Shown here in pieces: positions 51,884 through 61,593 of a stretch of DNA of 64,000 nt (position 1 is the first letter of the stretch; each line of letters opens with the position of its first letter). The stretch lies in assembly GCF_028290495.1 (NCBI RefSeq), contig NZ_JAQGJT010000041.1, positions 62,001 through 126,000 on the forward strand, written 5' to 3'. Made by a program: the position numbers and the translations under genes. A model generated the notes under the pieces. That model was not told where the DNA came from. It made no database searches and saw only the letters and a list, made by a program, of their open reading frames with translations. This stretch comes from Tardiphaga sp. GTDB taxonomy: Bacteria; Pseudomonadota; Alphaproteobacteria; Rhizobiales; Xanthobacteraceae.

Positions 51884-53680
51884 CTACAGTGTCGGTTCGG
51901 CATCCGTCACGGCCATGCCGGCGCGGACATTTTCCTGCACCATGAATTGCGCCGTCGCGAGCGCCGCGAAATGCCCGCCTTGCGCCACCAGTTCATCGAA
52001 CGTTCCGCTTTCGATCACGCGGCCGTTCTCAAATACCAGAATTCGCGTGGCATTACGGATGGTCGAGAGCCGATGCGCGATCACGAAGGTGGTGCGGCCC
52101 TTCATCACTTCATCGAGAGCAGCGTTGAGCTTCGCCTCGGTGACGGCATCGAGCGCCGAGGTCGCTTCGTCGAGAATCAAAATTGGCGGATTTTTCAGGA
52201 TCGCGCGTGCGATCGAGAGCCGCTGCCGCTCGCCGCCGGACAGCATGCGGCCGCGTTCGCCGGCATTGGTCTCGAAGCCGCGTTCGCTGCGGTCGATGAA
52301 GTCCATCGCCTGGGCGCGGGTGGCGGCGACGCGCATTTCTTCTTCGGTGGCGTCCGGTTTGCCGACCCGCAGATTGTCGGCGATCGAGCGGTTGAACAGC
52401 AGCGCCTCCTGGAATACGACGCCGATGTTCCGGCGCAGGCCGGCCAGGGTCAAGCCGCGCACGTCCATGCCGTCGATCCGGATGATGCCGGACTGCGGAT
52501 CGAAGGCGCGATGCAGCAGCGCGATCGCCGTGGATTTGCCGGCGCCGGTGGCGCCGACCAGCGCGATGGTCTGGCCGGGCAGTGCGACGAAGGACAGGTC
52601 TTCGATCGCCGGCCGCTTGCCGTCATAGGAGAATGACACGTTGTCGAATTCGACCATGCCGGAGAGCCGGCCGGGGTCGATCGCGTCGATGTGGTCACGC
52701 ACCGCCGGCACGGCGTCGAGCACGTTGAGGAACTCGCGTAGCCGGGGCGCTTCCATGAACACGCTGTTGATGAAGGCGACGACCTGTTCGAGTCGCTGGA
52801 TCAGCATCGTGGCGAACGACACGAACATCACGATCTCGCCGACCGTGGTCAGCCCCTGCTGGTTCAGCGCGATGCCGACGGTGAAGATCGCGAGCACCGT
52901 GATGGTGGTGGATGCCCGCGTCATCACCGACACCAGCGCCCACCATGACAGCACCGGAATTTGCGCTGCCAGCAATTGGCCGGCCACGTTGCGCAAGCCC
53001 TGCACTTCGGCATCGACGCGTGTGAAGCTCTGTACCAAAGCGACGTTGCCCAGCGCGTCGGAAGCCCGCGCCGAAAGGTCGCCGTAATGCTCCTCGACCT
53101 CGCTCTGCATGCCCGAGGTCTTGCGCACGACCAGTGTGGTCAGCACCGTGAACACGATGCACAGGATCGCCAGCAACCCGGCGAGCCGCCAGTTGATATA
53201 GATCGACAGCGGCAGCAGAACGAGCAGCGAGGCGATCGCGGCGAAATGCTCGCGGAAGAATCCCAGCCACAGCCGCCAAAGCGCGTCCGTGCCCTGCAGC
53301 ATCACCTTCATCAGCCGTCCGGAATGGGTGCCGGTGTGGAAGGTCAGCGGCAGTTGCATGATGTGTTCGAAATAATCCGTCAGCACGGCCTGACGCTGGC
53401 GATGGGCGAGGCGGTCGGCATTCAGCGCGACCACGGCGCCGCAGACGATGGTGAACAGCCCGAACCCCACCCAGGCCGCCAGCAGCGGCCAGGGCGACGT
53501 CGGTTCGGCGTTTAACGCCGCCGTCGACTTATTGCCGGACAGCACGTCGATGATCCGGCCGAACAGCACCGGCTCGGCAAATTGCGCGCCTGCCAGCAGC
53601 AGGTTGGCGGCGGCGAGAACCCAGCCGAGTCGTCGCTCCTTGCCGAGCAATTGCAGCACGCGGGTGTAGATGCGGATCAT
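51884..53680 (-). CDS. NdvA-like glucan ABC exporter (fused TMD-NBD)
   Basis: Protein of 598 residues. An N-terminal six-helix ABC exporter domain ([30 protein letters not shown]) precedes a nucleotide-binding domain: Walker [11 protein letters not shown]-loop [12 protein letters not shown], signature [15 protein letters not shown], Walker [14 protein letters not shown]-loop VIAHRLSTI. The N-terminus [20 protein letters not shown] and the overall chain resemble NdvA/ChvA, exporters of cyclic beta-glucans, but substrate identity is inferred and no ndvB synthase is present here. ATG 53680 is preferred over a TTG at 53698. Confidence 0.8.
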   Translation of the reverse strand: MIRIYTRVLQLLGKERRLGWVLAAANLLLAGAQFAEPVLFGRIIDVLSGNKSTAALNAEPTSPWPLLAAWVGFGLFTIVCGAVVALNADRLAHRQRQAVLTDYFEHIMQLPLTFHTGTHSGRLMKVMLQGTDALWRLWLGFFREHFAAIASLLVLLPLSIYINWRLAGLLAILCIVFTVLTTLVVRKTSGMQSEVEEHYGDLSARASDALGNVALVQSFTRVDAEVQGLRNVAGQLLAAQIPVLSWWALVSVMTRASTTITVLAIFTVGIALNQQGLTTVGEIVMFVSFATMLIQRLEQVVAFINSVFMEAPRLREFLNVLDAVPAVRDHIDAIDPGRLSGMVEFDNVSFSYDGKRPAIEDLSFVALPGQTIALVGATGAGKSTAIALLHRAFDPQSGIIRIDGMDVRGLTLAGLRRNIGVVFQEALLFNRSIADNLRVGKPDATEEEMRVAATRAQAMDFIDRSERGFETNAGERGRMLSGGERQRLSIARAILKNPPILILDEATSALDAVTEAKLNAALDEVMKGRTTFVIAHRLSTIRNATRILVFENGRVIESGTFDELVAQGGHFAALATAQFMVQENVRAGMAVTDAEPTL

Positions 53681-53794
53681 GGCGGGCACTCGTGGCAAGC
53701 GGAGAGGACGTCGGCCGGCATGTTAGGCAGGGATCGCCTGCGAATACAGCCGCACGGGCAAGTTGTGCAGGTGAACTTTGTCGGTTGATCTTTG

Positions 53795-54844
53795 TCAGTT
53801 GATCTGGCGGCCGACCGACTCCGGCAGGAAGGAATCGTCGAAGATGTCAGCGGCAGACGGTTGCTTGCGAAAGGTATGATCTTCCGCGATTTCTTCCACC
53901 GAAGCGCCGAACCGTGCCGCATCGATGCCGCCCAGGCCGTCGCGCCTGACGTCGTCGGTCAGGATGTTGTCGGCGATGACGGTCTTCAGCCGTTCGAGTT
54001 CGAGTTCGCTCGTGCCGTTCTCCATCGCCGACATCACGGTGTCGATCGCCTGCTCCGGCTCCCGGATCGCGAGTTGCGTGCCGGCGGTGACGGCGCGCAG
54101 GAAAGCCCGCACGGCCTCGGGTTTCTCGGCAGCGAATTTCGGATTGACGATGATCGAGAGGCCATAGGCGGCGCTGCCATAGTCGGCGAAGCGGAATACG
54201 GCGAGATCGGCTGCGGGCACGCCGCGGTCGCGCAGATTGACCGGCGATGCATAGGAGAAGCCGGTGACGGCATCGACCTGGCCGGCCGACAGCATCGGCT
54301 CGCGCACCGCCGCACTGATCTTCTCCTGCTTGACGCCTGCAAGCTTGATGTTGTTGCGCTTGGCCAGCGCCGGCCACAGCAGGATCGCAAGATCGCCGTC
54401 GGCGACGCCGAGCGTCTTGCCTTCCAGGCTCGCCAGCGAAGTAACGCCGCGGCTGCGCCGTGCGATCACCGCGTAGGGCGCCTTGTTCAGCAGCACGAAC
54501 ACTGCCTTGACCGGGGCCGCGTCGGGGGCGTCGCGGGCGCGGATCAGCGCGTTGAGGTCGGCCAGCGCCATATCGCTGGCGCCAGACGCGACGCGGGCGA
54601 TCGTCTCCTTGCTGCCGGCAGCCACGTTGGTCGAGACCAGGAGGTTTTCGGCGCGGTACAGGCCGCGCGCGGCAGCAAGCACAAAGGGCGCCGCGACCGC
54701 ATCGACCGGCCGGTCGAGCGTGAACTGGATCGTGGTGGGCGGACTCGGTTCCTCCGCGGCGCGGCCCGGTGCAACATGGGCAAGCACCAGCACGCCGATC
54801 AAGGACGCCACCCAGCCAGGAAGAATTTTCGCGCAATACCGCAT
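53795..54844 (-). CDS. Orphan ABC substrate-binding protein (NMT1/THI5-like)
   Basis: Protein of 349 residues with a signal peptide (VASLIGVLVLAHVAPGRAAE) and the NMT1 fold: IQFTLDRPVDAVAAPFVLAA, ARGLYRAENLLVSTN, GSKETIARVASGASDMALAD and VDAVTGFSYASPVNLRDRGV. It should bind a small periplasmic ligand, possibly a pyrimidine precursor or an organic acid. No permease or ATPase of the same family is adjacent. The ATG at 54844 begins a good signal peptide; the in-frame extension to 55084 runs into the leader of the divergent gene and is rejected. Confidence 0.82.
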   Translation of the reverse strand: MRYCAKILPGWVASLIGVLVLAHVAPGRAAEEPSPPTTIQFTLDRPVDAVAAPFVLAAARGLYRAENLLVSTNVAAGSKETIARVASGASDMALADLNALIRARDAPDAAPVKAVFVLLNKAPYAVIARRSRGVTSLASLEGKTLGVADGDLAILLWPALAKRNNIKLAGVKQEKISAAVREPMLSAGQVDAVTGFSYASPVNLRDRGVPAADLAVFRFADYGSAAYGLSIIVNPKFAAEKPEAVRAFLRAVTAGTQLAIREPEQAIDTVMSAMENGTSELELERLKTVIADNILTDDVRRDGLGGIDAARFGASVEEIAEDHTFRKQPSAADIFDDSFLPESVGRQIN

Positions 54845-55074
54845 CAGATGACTAACCGTAGGACCCTCAGTTGCCAGGGATGGTATGTTCGATTGATGAC
54901 GCCGCCATGCGACATCTTGCGGCGGCACTCTACTCGCCAAAAACTGAACGTCGGGTGACTGCCCTGATTTTGACATCAATCGTTCAGGCTGCGTTGGGGT
55001 AGAGGAACCCATAGTGCCCGAAGTGGTTAGGTAACCGAGGCCCGCAGGGTCAGCGACCACCGGAGGACATTCAG

Positions 55075-55464
55075 ATGTTCGCACGCAATAGGTTTTCCAC
55101 CAGCACCCGCGCGGCCATTCTGGCCGCCGTCGCCTCGGTGGCCATTACGGCGGTAGCGCCCACGGCTGTTATGGCTGCGCCGGCTGCGAAGCAGGGCGTC
55201 TCCGCCAACCATGGCATCAGCGCCGCGACCGATTTCAGTTCGGCCCGTCGCCGGTATGCCCGTCGCGGCGGGGGCGGCAACGCGGCCGGTCTGGCTGCCT
55301 TTGCGGGTATCGTCGGCACGATCGGCGCCATCGCCGCTTCGCAGCACCGTCACGATAACTATTACTACGATCGCGGCCCCGCTTATTATAACGGCGGACC
55401 CGGCTATTACGGCGGCGGGCCGCGCTATTATGGCGGTGGCCAAGGCTACTACAACGGTTACTGA
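55075..55464 (+). CDS. Secreted Gly/Tyr-rich repeat protein
   Basis: Protein of 129 residues: signal peptide (cleavage near AVMAAPA), a basic middle (SSARRRYARRGGGGN), a short hydrophobic segment (AAGLAAFAGIVGTIGAIAAS), and a C-terminal run of Tyr-Gly units such as YYNGGPGYYGGGPRYYGGG. GGAGGA lies 8 bp before the ATG. The architecture recalls small rhizobial exported proteins with Gly/Tyr tails; the low-complexity tail may stick to the wall or assemble. No function can be assigned. Confidence 0.7.
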   Translation: MFARNRFSTSTRAAILAAVASVAITAVAPTAVMAAPAAKQGVSANHGISAATDFSSARRRYARRGGGGNAAGLAAFAGIVGTIGAIAASQHRHDNYYYDRGPAYYNGGPGYYGGGPRYYGGGQGYYNGY

Positions 55465-55553
55465 TACGTAGCTGACAGGTTTGATGTAGGTCGCCGGCCG
55501 CCTCCAGACGGCCGGCGATTTACGTTAAATGCCATGTGACCGCGGGCGTTAAC

Positions 55554-55976
55554 ATGCTGGCTACGGTCTTCGACTACCGTATCGGGATGAGTGATTCGCT
55601 CAATCGACTCTACCTGGCGGTGCTGGCGGCCCGGGATCTTGATCCCGCGGTATCGCGGACCGCACGGCTGTTTCAGCGTGGTCCGGCGCAGATGGCCAAG
55701 AAGCTCGCGGAAGAGGCGATCGAGGTCGTTATCGATGCCGTCGCCGGAAAGCCGGACGCCGTGGTCCGCGAAAGCGCCGATCTGCTGTACAACCTCACGG
55801 TATTGTGGGCTTCGGTCGGGGTTCGACCCGAACAGGTCTGGGCCGAAATGAGCCGTCGAGAAGACATGCTGGGGATCGCCGAAAAGCTTCCCAAGCCGGC
55901 CAAGCGCAGCGCCGAACGGCATGCCCGGCGACCAATTGTCACGCTGGAAACCCGCCGATCGCGCAAACTCGGCTGA
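55554..55976 (+). CDS. hisE: HisE-like phosphoribosyl-ATP pyrophosphatase
   Basis: All-alpha NTP pyrophosphatase of about 140 residues. The metal-binding helices are in QMAKKLAEEAIEVVIDAVAG and VVRESADLLYNLTVLWASVG, giving the EExxE...ExxD arrangement of HisE. It splits PR-ATP to PR-AMP in histidine synthesis, or acts on another NTP. No other his gene is in the window, and in this bacterial group the main hisE usually sits at the end of the his operon, so this may be a second copy. Start choice among 55536, 55554 and 55587 is uncertain. Confidence 0.75.
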   Translation: MLATVFDYRIGMSDSLNRLYLAVLAARDLDPAVSRTARLFQRGPAQMAKKLAEEAIEVVIDAVAGKPDAVVRESADLLYNLTVLWASVGVRPEQVWAEMSRREDMLGIAEKLPKPAKRSAERHARRPIVTLETRRSRKLG

Positions 55977-56041
55977 CCTTTCCGCACCATCCTGCCCGCC
56001 CCGGCATGGACAAATCGCCATCAGGATGGTTCATCGCCGCC

Positions 56042-56623
56042 ATGCTCAGAAAAATGTACGATTGGTGCATCGACGCCGCCCACAAGCCTTACGCGCTCTG
56101 GATTTTGGGAATGGTTTCGTTCGCGGAGAGTTCGTTCTTTCCGATCCCGCCGGATGTCATGCTGATCCCGATGTCGCTGGCGCGGCCGCCCAAGGCGTGG
56201 TTCTACGCCGCGCTTTGCACGGTCACCTCGGTCGCCGGCGGCATCGTCGGCTATGCTATCGGGGCTCTGCTCTACGATTCGGTCGGGCAGTGGGTGATCA
56301 ATTTCTACGGCTACGGCGACAAGGTCGAGACGTTTCGCGCCGGCTATGCCCAATACGGCGCCTGGATCATTCTGCTGAAGGGCCTCACTCCGATCCCGTT
56401 CAAGCTCGTCACCATCACGTCAGGCTTCGCCAACTATAACATCTGGATGTTCATCGGGCTTTCGCTGATCGCCCGTGGCGGCCGGTTCTTCATCGTCGCC
56501 ATCCTGCTTAACCGTTATGGCGTCTGGATCCGTGAGACCATCGAGAAGCACCTCGGCCTGTGGGTCTCGCTTGCCGTCGGCGTGCTTGTGCTGGGCTTTG
56601 TCGTCGCTTTACGCCTGTTTTGA
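56042..56623 (+). CDS. YqaA/DedA-family membrane protein
   Basis: Protein of 193 residues with about five membrane segments and the DedA core: SFAESSFFPIPPDVMLIPMS near the N-terminus and LLKGLTPIPFKLVTITSGFA in the middle. The paired proline-containing re-entrant loops are the hallmark of DedA/VTT proteins, several of which are lipid carrier flippases. The YqaA branch has no fixed function. ATG 56042 starts at MLRKMYDW; an ATG at 56006 is in frame with no better ribosome binding site. Confidence 0.85.
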   Translation: MLRKMYDWCIDAAHKPYALWILGMVSFAESSFFPIPPDVMLIPMSLARPPKAWFYAALCTVTSVAGGIVGYAIGALLYDSVGQWVINFYGYGDKVETFRAGYAQYGAWIILLKGLTPIPFKLVTITSGFANYNIWMFIGLSLIARGGRFFIVAILLNRYGVWIRETIEKHLGLWVSLAVGVLVLGFVVALRLF

Positions 56624-56668
56624 ACCGAGGCACTTCCCCCGGCGCAGGCACCGGGATACGTTTCTGTC

Positions 56669-57247
56669 ATGTCTGATTTGGTGAAGCCGCTGCGCATGCT
56701 GGTCCGCAGCTTTTGGGTGGCCGTGCTGGTCACCTTCGTCCTTGCCGCTGCTACGGCCTTTGCCTGGTCGCAGACGCCGCCGGCCGCGACGCCAAAGTCT
56801 GTGATTATCCAGGTTACACCGGCGAGTCCTGTCGTGCCGACCGATCCGCCGGCGGTGGTGCCCGCTGCGCCGGAGCCGACGCCGCCTGCGCCCGAAAACC
56901 CCGGCCTGATCAACGAAATAGGCAAGCTGTTCAACAATCCCACCTCGATGTGGTCGGCTATGCCGTCGCTGCCGTCGTTCAAGATGCCCGGCGACAGCCT
57001 CGACGTCATGCCGAAGATGAACACGATGGTGAAGGGCCGCATGGTCTGCCCCGTCGCCGCCAATGGTGCGCCGGACTGCAAGACCGCCTCCGATCGGCTG
57101 TGCCAGAGCAAGGGCTTCAAGGAGGGCAAGAGCATGGATACCGATGCGGCGCAGAGCTGCTCGGTCAAGGCGATGATGCCCGGCCGCAAGCCCGAAGAGG
57201 GCGATTGCAAGACCGAGAATTTCGTCACGCGGGCGCTCTGCCAGTAG
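56669..57247 (+). CDS. Membrane-anchored Pro-rich protein of unknown function
   Basis: Protein of 192 residues: one N-terminal transmembrane segment or uncleaved signal (FWVAVLVTFVLAAATAFAWS), a Pro/Ala linker (PPAVVPAAPEPTPPAPENPG), then a soluble domain with five cysteines (MVCPVAANGAPDCKTASDRL, CQSKGFKEGK, SCSVKAMM, DCKTENF, ALCQ) likely disulfide-bonded. It is periplasmic and anchored at the inner membrane. Co-directional with the YqaA gene, 45 bp away. No family recognised. Confidence 0.6.
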   Translation: MSDLVKPLRMLVRSFWVAVLVTFVLAAATAFAWSQTPPAATPKSVIIQVTPASPVVPTDPPAVVPAAPEPTPPAPENPGLINEIGKLFNNPTSMWSAMPSLPSFKMPGDSLDVMPKMNTMVKGRMVCPVAANGAPDCKTASDRLCQSKGFKEGKSMDTDAAQSCSVKAMMPGRKPEEGDCKTENFVTRALCQ

Positions 57248-57378
57248 CCGCCTTTTCAGGCAGCTGATTTCCACCGCGCTGCAATTGCCATGTTGGCATT
57301 GCTTCTGGCATCGTCCGGCCGCTCAAAGGGCCGGTGCAAAGCCGGCGTTGCCCAAAGAAAAGAAACAGAGGAATTGCC

Positions 57379-58347
57379 ATGTCGATGCCTGCGCTGTTCA
57401 AGAACCGTCTGTCGATCCCGGTGATCGGCGCGCCGCTGTTCATCATCTCGGTGCCCGATCTCGTCATCGCACAGTGCAAGGCCGGTATCGTCGGATCGTT
57501 TCCGGCGCTCAATGCGCGCCCCGCAGCGCTGCTCGACGAGTGGCTGCACCGGATCAAGGAAGAACTCGCCGCCCATGACAAGGCGCATCCGGACCGGCTG
57601 TCGGCGCCGTTTGCCGTCAACCAGATCGTGCACAAATCCAACAACCGGCTCGAGCAGGACATGGCGCTTTGCGAGAAGCATAAAGTGCCGATGATGATCA
57701 CTTCGCTCGGCGCCCGCGAAGAGTTGAACCAGGCCGCGCATTCCTGGGGTGGCATCGTGTTTCACGACGTCATCAACCAGCGTTTTGCGCACAAGGCGAT
57801 CGAGAAGGGCGCCGACGGCTTGATCCTGGTCTCGGCCGGAGCCGGCGGCCATGCCGGCGAAATCTCGCCGTTCGCCTTCGTCGCCGAGACCCGGCATTGG
57901 TTTGGCGGCCCGATCGCTTTGTCCGGCGCAATCGGCAATGGTCGTGCGATCCGCGCCGCGCGCACGCTGGGCGCCGACTTCGCTTATGTCGGCTCGGCCT
58001 TCATTGCTACCACCGAGGCCAACGCGGTGCCCGGCTACAAAGACATGATCGCCAACTCGACTGCCGAAGACATCGTCTATTCGAATCTGTTCACCGGCGT
58101 GCACGGCAACTACCTCAAGCCCTCGATCGTCGCCGCCGGCATGGACCCCGACAATCTGCCGGAGTCCGATCCCACCAAGATGAACTTCGGCACCGATGCC
58201 TCCGGCGAGCGCGCCAAGCCGAAGGCCTGGAAGGAAATCTGGGGCAGCGGCCAAGGCGTCGGCAGCGTCAAGGCGGTGGTCCCCGTAGCCGAGCTGATCG
58301 CGCGCTTCAAGAAGGAATATGACGGCGCGATCGATCCGGGGCTGTAG
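57379..58347 (+). CDS. Nitronate monooxygenase family flavoprotein
   Basis: FMN TIM-barrel protein of 322 residues with the N-terminal LSIPVIGAPLFIISVPDLVI, the flavin-binding ISAGAGGHAGE-type loop (here SAGAGGHAGEISPFAF) and ALSGAIGNGRAIRAARTLGA. The family includes nitronate monooxygenases and enoyl-ACP-reductase-like enzymes; the substrate here is unknown. AGAGGAA lies upstream of ATG 57379, and the in-frame leader from 57334 has no family character. A palindromic repeat follows. Confidence 0.85.
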   Translation: MSMPALFKNRLSIPVIGAPLFIISVPDLVIAQCKAGIVGSFPALNARPAALLDEWLHRIKEELAAHDKAHPDRLSAPFAVNQIVHKSNNRLEQDMALCEKHKVPMMITSLGAREELNQAAHSWGGIVFHDVINQRFAHKAIEKGADGLILVSAGAGGHAGEISPFAFVAETRHWFGGPIALSGAIGNGRAIRAARTLGADFAYVGSAFIATTEANAVPGYKDMIANSTAEDIVYSNLFTGVHGNYLKPSIVAAGMDPDNLPESDPTKMNFGTDASGERAKPKAWKEIWGSGQGVGSVKAVVPVAELIARFKKEYDGAIDPGL

Positions 58348-58390
58348 GGCGAAGCAGAACGTCCTCGCTCTCCTCCGCGCGTCGCGCGAC

Positions 58391-58437
58391 CACCCTCTCC
58401 CACCTGCGAAGCTTCGCTTTGCCTGGGGGAGAGGGGA
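58391..58437. repeat. Intergenic CTCTCC/GGGGAGAGG palindromic element
   Basis: ACCCTCTCCCAC at the left pairs with TGGGGGAGAGGGG at the right around a smaller GCGAAGCTTCGC dyad. Same layout as 43385-43444 and reminiscent of 32888-32926. It ends 23 bp before the thioesterase start. Confidence 0.6.
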
Positions 58438-58460
58438 AGACAGAAAGCCAAGCACTTCCG

Positions 58461-59234
58461 ATGGACTTCATCTACCAACTCGACGGCCACCACGTCATCA
58501 CCACGCCTTTTGCGGCCGGTCCCTGGAACGCGACCATGCAGCATGGCTCTGCGCCGTCTGCACTGGTGACGTTTCTCGCAGAACAGATGCCGACGGCGAG
58601 CCCGATGCAGGTGGTGCGCGTCACCATCGATCTGCTGCGGCCGGTCCCGGTGGCGCCGCTGACCTATCAGACCGAAGTGCTGCGGGAAGGACGAAAGATC
58701 CAGCTCTGCGGGATCACGCTGCTCGCCAACAATGTCGTGGTGGCGCGAGCCTCTGTGCTCAAGATCCGGACCGAGCCGCAGCCGCTGCCGCCGGAGATAG
58801 CCGATCCGCCGCTCGAACTGCCCGGGCCGGACAGCGGCGTGCCGGTGGCGCGCCGTCGCGCCGGCAACGCCTTCATGGGCGGTCTTTCGACCTGTGTAGT
58901 CCGCGGCGGGCTGATGGCGTCGGGGCCAGGCGCGATCTGGTACCGGCTCGACCGGTCGATCGTTGAGGGTGCGGTCACCTCGCCGGTAATGCGCGCCGTG
59001 GTGGCCGCCGACTTCAGCAATGGTACTTCTGCCGTGCTCAACTTCGAACACTGGACCTTCCTCAATGCGGACCTCACGGTCAGCCTGGCGCGGCCGCCGG
59101 TCGGCGACTGGATCCTGCTTGATTCCGAGAGCTGGATCGGCCCGGACGGAACTGGCCTCGCCGCCTCGAAACTCGCTGATATCAACGGCTATTTCGGTCG
59201 CGCGGTGCAGAGCCTGGTAATCGAAAAACGCTGA
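58461..59234 (+). CDS. Double-hotdog acyl-CoA thioesterase-like protein
   Basis: Protein of 257 residues with two hotdog modules. The first includes HGSAPSALVTFLAEQM and VVRVTIDLLRPVPVAPLTYQ, typical of TesB-like/DUF-type thioesterases. The second includes VMRAVVAADFSNGTSAVLNF, ADLTVSLARPPVGDWILLDS and GPDGTGLAASKLADINGYFG. It probably hydrolyses an acyl-CoA; chain-length preference cannot be told. ATG 58461 opens at the conserved FIYQLDGHHVITTPFAAGPW. A palindromic element lies just upstream. Confidence 0.82.
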   Translation: MDFIYQLDGHHVITTPFAAGPWNATMQHGSAPSALVTFLAEQMPTASPMQVVRVTIDLLRPVPVAPLTYQTEVLREGRKIQLCGITLLANNVVVARASVLKIRTEPQPLPPEIADPPLELPGPDSGVPVARRRAGNAFMGGLSTCVVRGGLMASGPGAIWYRLDRSIVEGAVTSPVMRAVVAADFSNGTSAVLNFEHWTFLNADLTVSLARPPVGDWILLDSESWIGPDGTGLAASKLADINGYFGRAVQSLVIEKR

Positions 59235-59380
59235 AGGCGCGGTGGGAACGGCCTGCCGGCGGGCGCTAGCCATCCGCCGGCAGCATAGCCGGTGTTTACC
59301 AGCCGTTAACCATGCCGGGCCCAACATCAGGCTTCAGGACTTCGACCGCCGTTGTTGGCGGCCTGGCTTGGGTAGCTGTC

Positions 59381-59626
59381 ATGGAACTCGATTCCTTTTC
59401 CGCGAAAACGCCGGCGACGATCGAAGAGATCAAAGTGCGCGTCGCCTTCGCCTTTGAGCGTCATCCACTGTGCCGCGATGTCGCCTTCGACATTGTCTCC
59501 AGCCCGCTCAGCCCCAAAGGCGCAAACTGGACCATCTGCATTCAGCAAGTAGCTCCGGACGCGCTGTGGGAGGCCTCCGACATCGTGTCCGACATCCAGG
59601 AAGCCTATATTCTCGCTGCGGCCTGA
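59381..59626 (+). CDS. Small conserved-type protein of unknown function
   Basis: Protein of 81 residues, acidic and soluble: MELDSFSAKTPATIEEIKV, RVAFAFERHPLCRDVAFDIV, then ANWTICIQQVAPDALWEAS and a helical end DIVSDIQEAYILAA. The alternating pattern suggests a small alpha/beta fold. ATG 59381 is preferred; the in-frame ATG at 59312 lies in non-coding-like sequence. No family recognised. Confidence 0.6.
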   Translation: MELDSFSAKTPATIEEIKVRVAFAFERHPLCRDVAFDIVSSPLSPKGANWTICIQQVAPDALWEASDIVSDIQEAYILAAA

Positions 59627-59718
59627 CCTGTCGGAGCGCCGCCGCGGCATGGTTCAGCCGCAATTCGCCGGCATTTCTATCGTCGGTAAAGGCGGGTCGT
59701 TGATCGACGGGGTATGGC

Positions 59719-60360
59719 TTGACGCGAACGCTAATCATTTCGGTGACGGTTTGTCTGGCGGTGCTCTGCGCTGCCGTGGCTGCCATTGTCGGCCGTGACA
59801 GCGGGGCGGTGTCGTTCGACACGGCCGCGGTCTCGTCGGTGGCGGTCACGCGCGGGCCAGTGTCGAACCGCGAGAACAAGAAGGACCGCCTGGTCGCCGG
59901 GGCTGATGCGCAAGCCCTGCTTGCCAACGATCCGCTGCGGCAGGCCTTTGCGTCCGACAGTCCGCTCGCTGGCCGCGGCAATACAGTATTGCCCCCGATC
60001 GTGATCCCCTCGCAGCAGCCGGCCAAGCCGAAGCTCGGCTCGCCGCCGGCGCAGAAGAACTATTCGTTGCTCAGTGACGCGCAGATCGCCGCCATCAAGG
60101 GCCGGCTCAATCTCACCGCGGCCCAGCAGCAGAACTGGCCCGCCGTCGAAGAAGCGTTGCGCGCCGTCGCCCGCAAGATCCACGTCTCTCGCCAGGTCAA
60201 TTCCGCGAGCAGCCCTCCGATCGATCCGGCCAGCGCCGAAGTTCAGCAGTTGAAATCCGCCGCGATGCCGCTGCTGTTTCAGTTGCGCGAGGACCAGAAG
60301 CGCGAAGTGCGATCGCTCGCGCGCCTGATTGGCCTCAACGCCGTGGCGTCGGCGATCTGA
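59719..60360 (+). CDS. Periplasmic protein with LTxxQ (Spy/CpxP-like) segment
   Basis: Protein of 213 residues starting with TTG (TTG ACG CGA). A signal peptide or anchor (LIISVTVCLAVLCAAVAAIV) is followed by a polar linker. The C-terminal helical part has LSDAQIAAIKGRLNLTAAQQ and QNWPAVEEALRAVARKIHVS, then LLFQLREDQKREVRSLARLI. The LNLTAAQQQ text resembles the LTxxQ motif of Spy/CpxP chaperones, so an envelope-stress role is possible. The rare TTG start is required because no in-frame ATG precedes the signal peptide. Confidence 0.6.
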   Translation: MTRTLIISVTVCLAVLCAAVAAIVGRDSGAVSFDTAAVSSVAVTRGPVSNRENKKDRLVAGADAQALLANDPLRQAFASDSPLAGRGNTVLPPIVIPSQQPAKPKLGSPPAQKNYSLLSDAQIAAIKGRLNLTAAQQQNWPAVEEALRAVARKIHVSRQVNSASSPPIDPASAEVQQLKSAAMPLLFQLREDQKREVRSLARLIGLNAVASAI

Positions 60361-60364
60361 TCTG

Positions 60365-61378
60365 CTACGCCACCGCGCTGACCGTCGCGCCGGCGATCTC
60401 GGCATTAGCTTCGGCGATCAACTGATACGAATGCAGCCGGGCGCCGTGGTCATAGACATCCGATACCACCATCAGTTCGTCGGCACCGGTCTCGGCGACC
60501 AGCGCCGCGATCCCGGCGCGCACCGTTTCTTTGGAGCCTACGATCGCGCGCGCCAGCATCCGCATCGCCTGCATCTTCTCGGCGGGTGACCAGTAGGTCT
60601 CGATATCGTCGATCGGCGGCTGGCTGAGGCCGCGGGTGCCGCGTGCCATGTTGGTGAACGACATCTGCTGCGTGGTCCACAGCCGCCGGGCTTCCTTGTC
60701 GGTATCGGCGGCGATGATATTGACGCCGACCATCGCGTGCGGCCTGGCCAGTTGCTCCGACGCCTCGAAACGTTCGCGGTAGATCTGCAGCGCCTGCAAC
60801 AGGGCCTCCGGAGCGAAGTGCGAGGCGAAGGCGTAGGGCAGGCCGAGGGCTGCGGCGAGCTGCGCGCCATAGGTGCTGGAGCCGAGTATCCACAGTGGCA
60901 CTTCGGTGCCGGCGGCCGGAACGGCCTGAATTTTCTGGTTCGGCCCGGCCGGTGCAAAGAACGCCTGCAGCTCCATCACGTCCTGCGGGAAATTGTCGGA
61001 ACTCTGCAGCGTCCGGCGCAGTGCGCGGACGGTGATCTGGTCGGTGCCGGGTGCACGGCCAAGCCCGAGGTCGATGCGGCCGGGATATAGCCGCGCCAGC
61101 GTGCCGAACTGTTCGGCGATGATGATCGGCGCATGGTTCGGCAGCATGATGCCGCCGGCACCGACCCGGATCGTTTTGGTGCCGGCCGCGATGTGGCTCA
61201 CCACCAGCGACGTTGCCGCACTGGCGATGCCCGCCATATTGTGGTGCTCGGCGACCCAGAACCGGCGATAGCCCCAGCCTTCCGCATGGGCGGCGAGGTC
61301 GCGCGCATTGTCGAGCGCCCCGCGGGCGTCGGTTTCCTGGGTGACGCGGACGAGGTCGAGGATCGAGAGGTCGGTCAT
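60365..61378 (-). CDS. LLM-class flavin-dependent monooxygenase
   Basis: Luciferase-like TIM-barrel enzyme of 337 residues: [17 protein letters not shown]-type motif (here [20 protein letters not shown]), [37 protein letters not shown] and [20 protein letters not shown]. It uses reduced FMN and oxygen on an unknown substrate. AGGAG lies 8 bp before ATG 61378; the in-frame extension to 61597 is rejected. It is convergent with the preceding gene, 4 bp apart. Confidence 0.9.
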   Translation of the reverse strand: MTDLSILDLVRVTQETDARGALDNARDLAAHAEGWGYRRFWVAEHHNMAGIASAATSLVVSHIAAGTKTIRVGAGGIMLPNHAPIIIAEQFGTLARLYPGRIDLGLGRAPGTDQITVRALRRTLQSSDNFPQDVMELQAFFAPAGPNQKIQAVPAAGTEVPLWILGSSTYGAQLAAALGLPYAFASHFAPEALLQALQIYRERFEASEQLARPHAMVGVNIIAADTDKEARRLWTTQQMSFTNMARGTRGLSQPPIDDIETYWSPAEKMQAMRMLARAIVGSKETVRAGIAALVAETGADELMVVSDVYDHGARLHSYQLIAEANAEIAGATVSAVA

Positions 61379-61469
61379 AAGCGGGCTCCTGCTGTCCTCG
61401 CTATGTGGGAACGACGGAGGACGGTTGCCAGCCGGGGCCGAAACTTCCGTGTCGGAAGGCCGCTGCGCC

Positions 61470-61502
61470 GCGAGGGAAGCCTTGCGGCGAGGGAAGCCTT
61501 GC
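61470..61502. repeat. 16-bp direct repeat
   Basis: GCGAGGGAAGCCTTGC occurs at 61470-61485 and again at 61487-61502, separated by one base, in the interval between the monooxygenase start and the beta-barrel gene. It looks like a local tandem duplication. Confidence 0.7.
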
Positions 61503-61593
61503 CCGCAGGAACGACAGAAATTGAAACTCTGAACGGGACGATGCCGCGTAATATCCGCGGCAGCGGCCGGACCGGCGAGAATGACGCGTCGCG

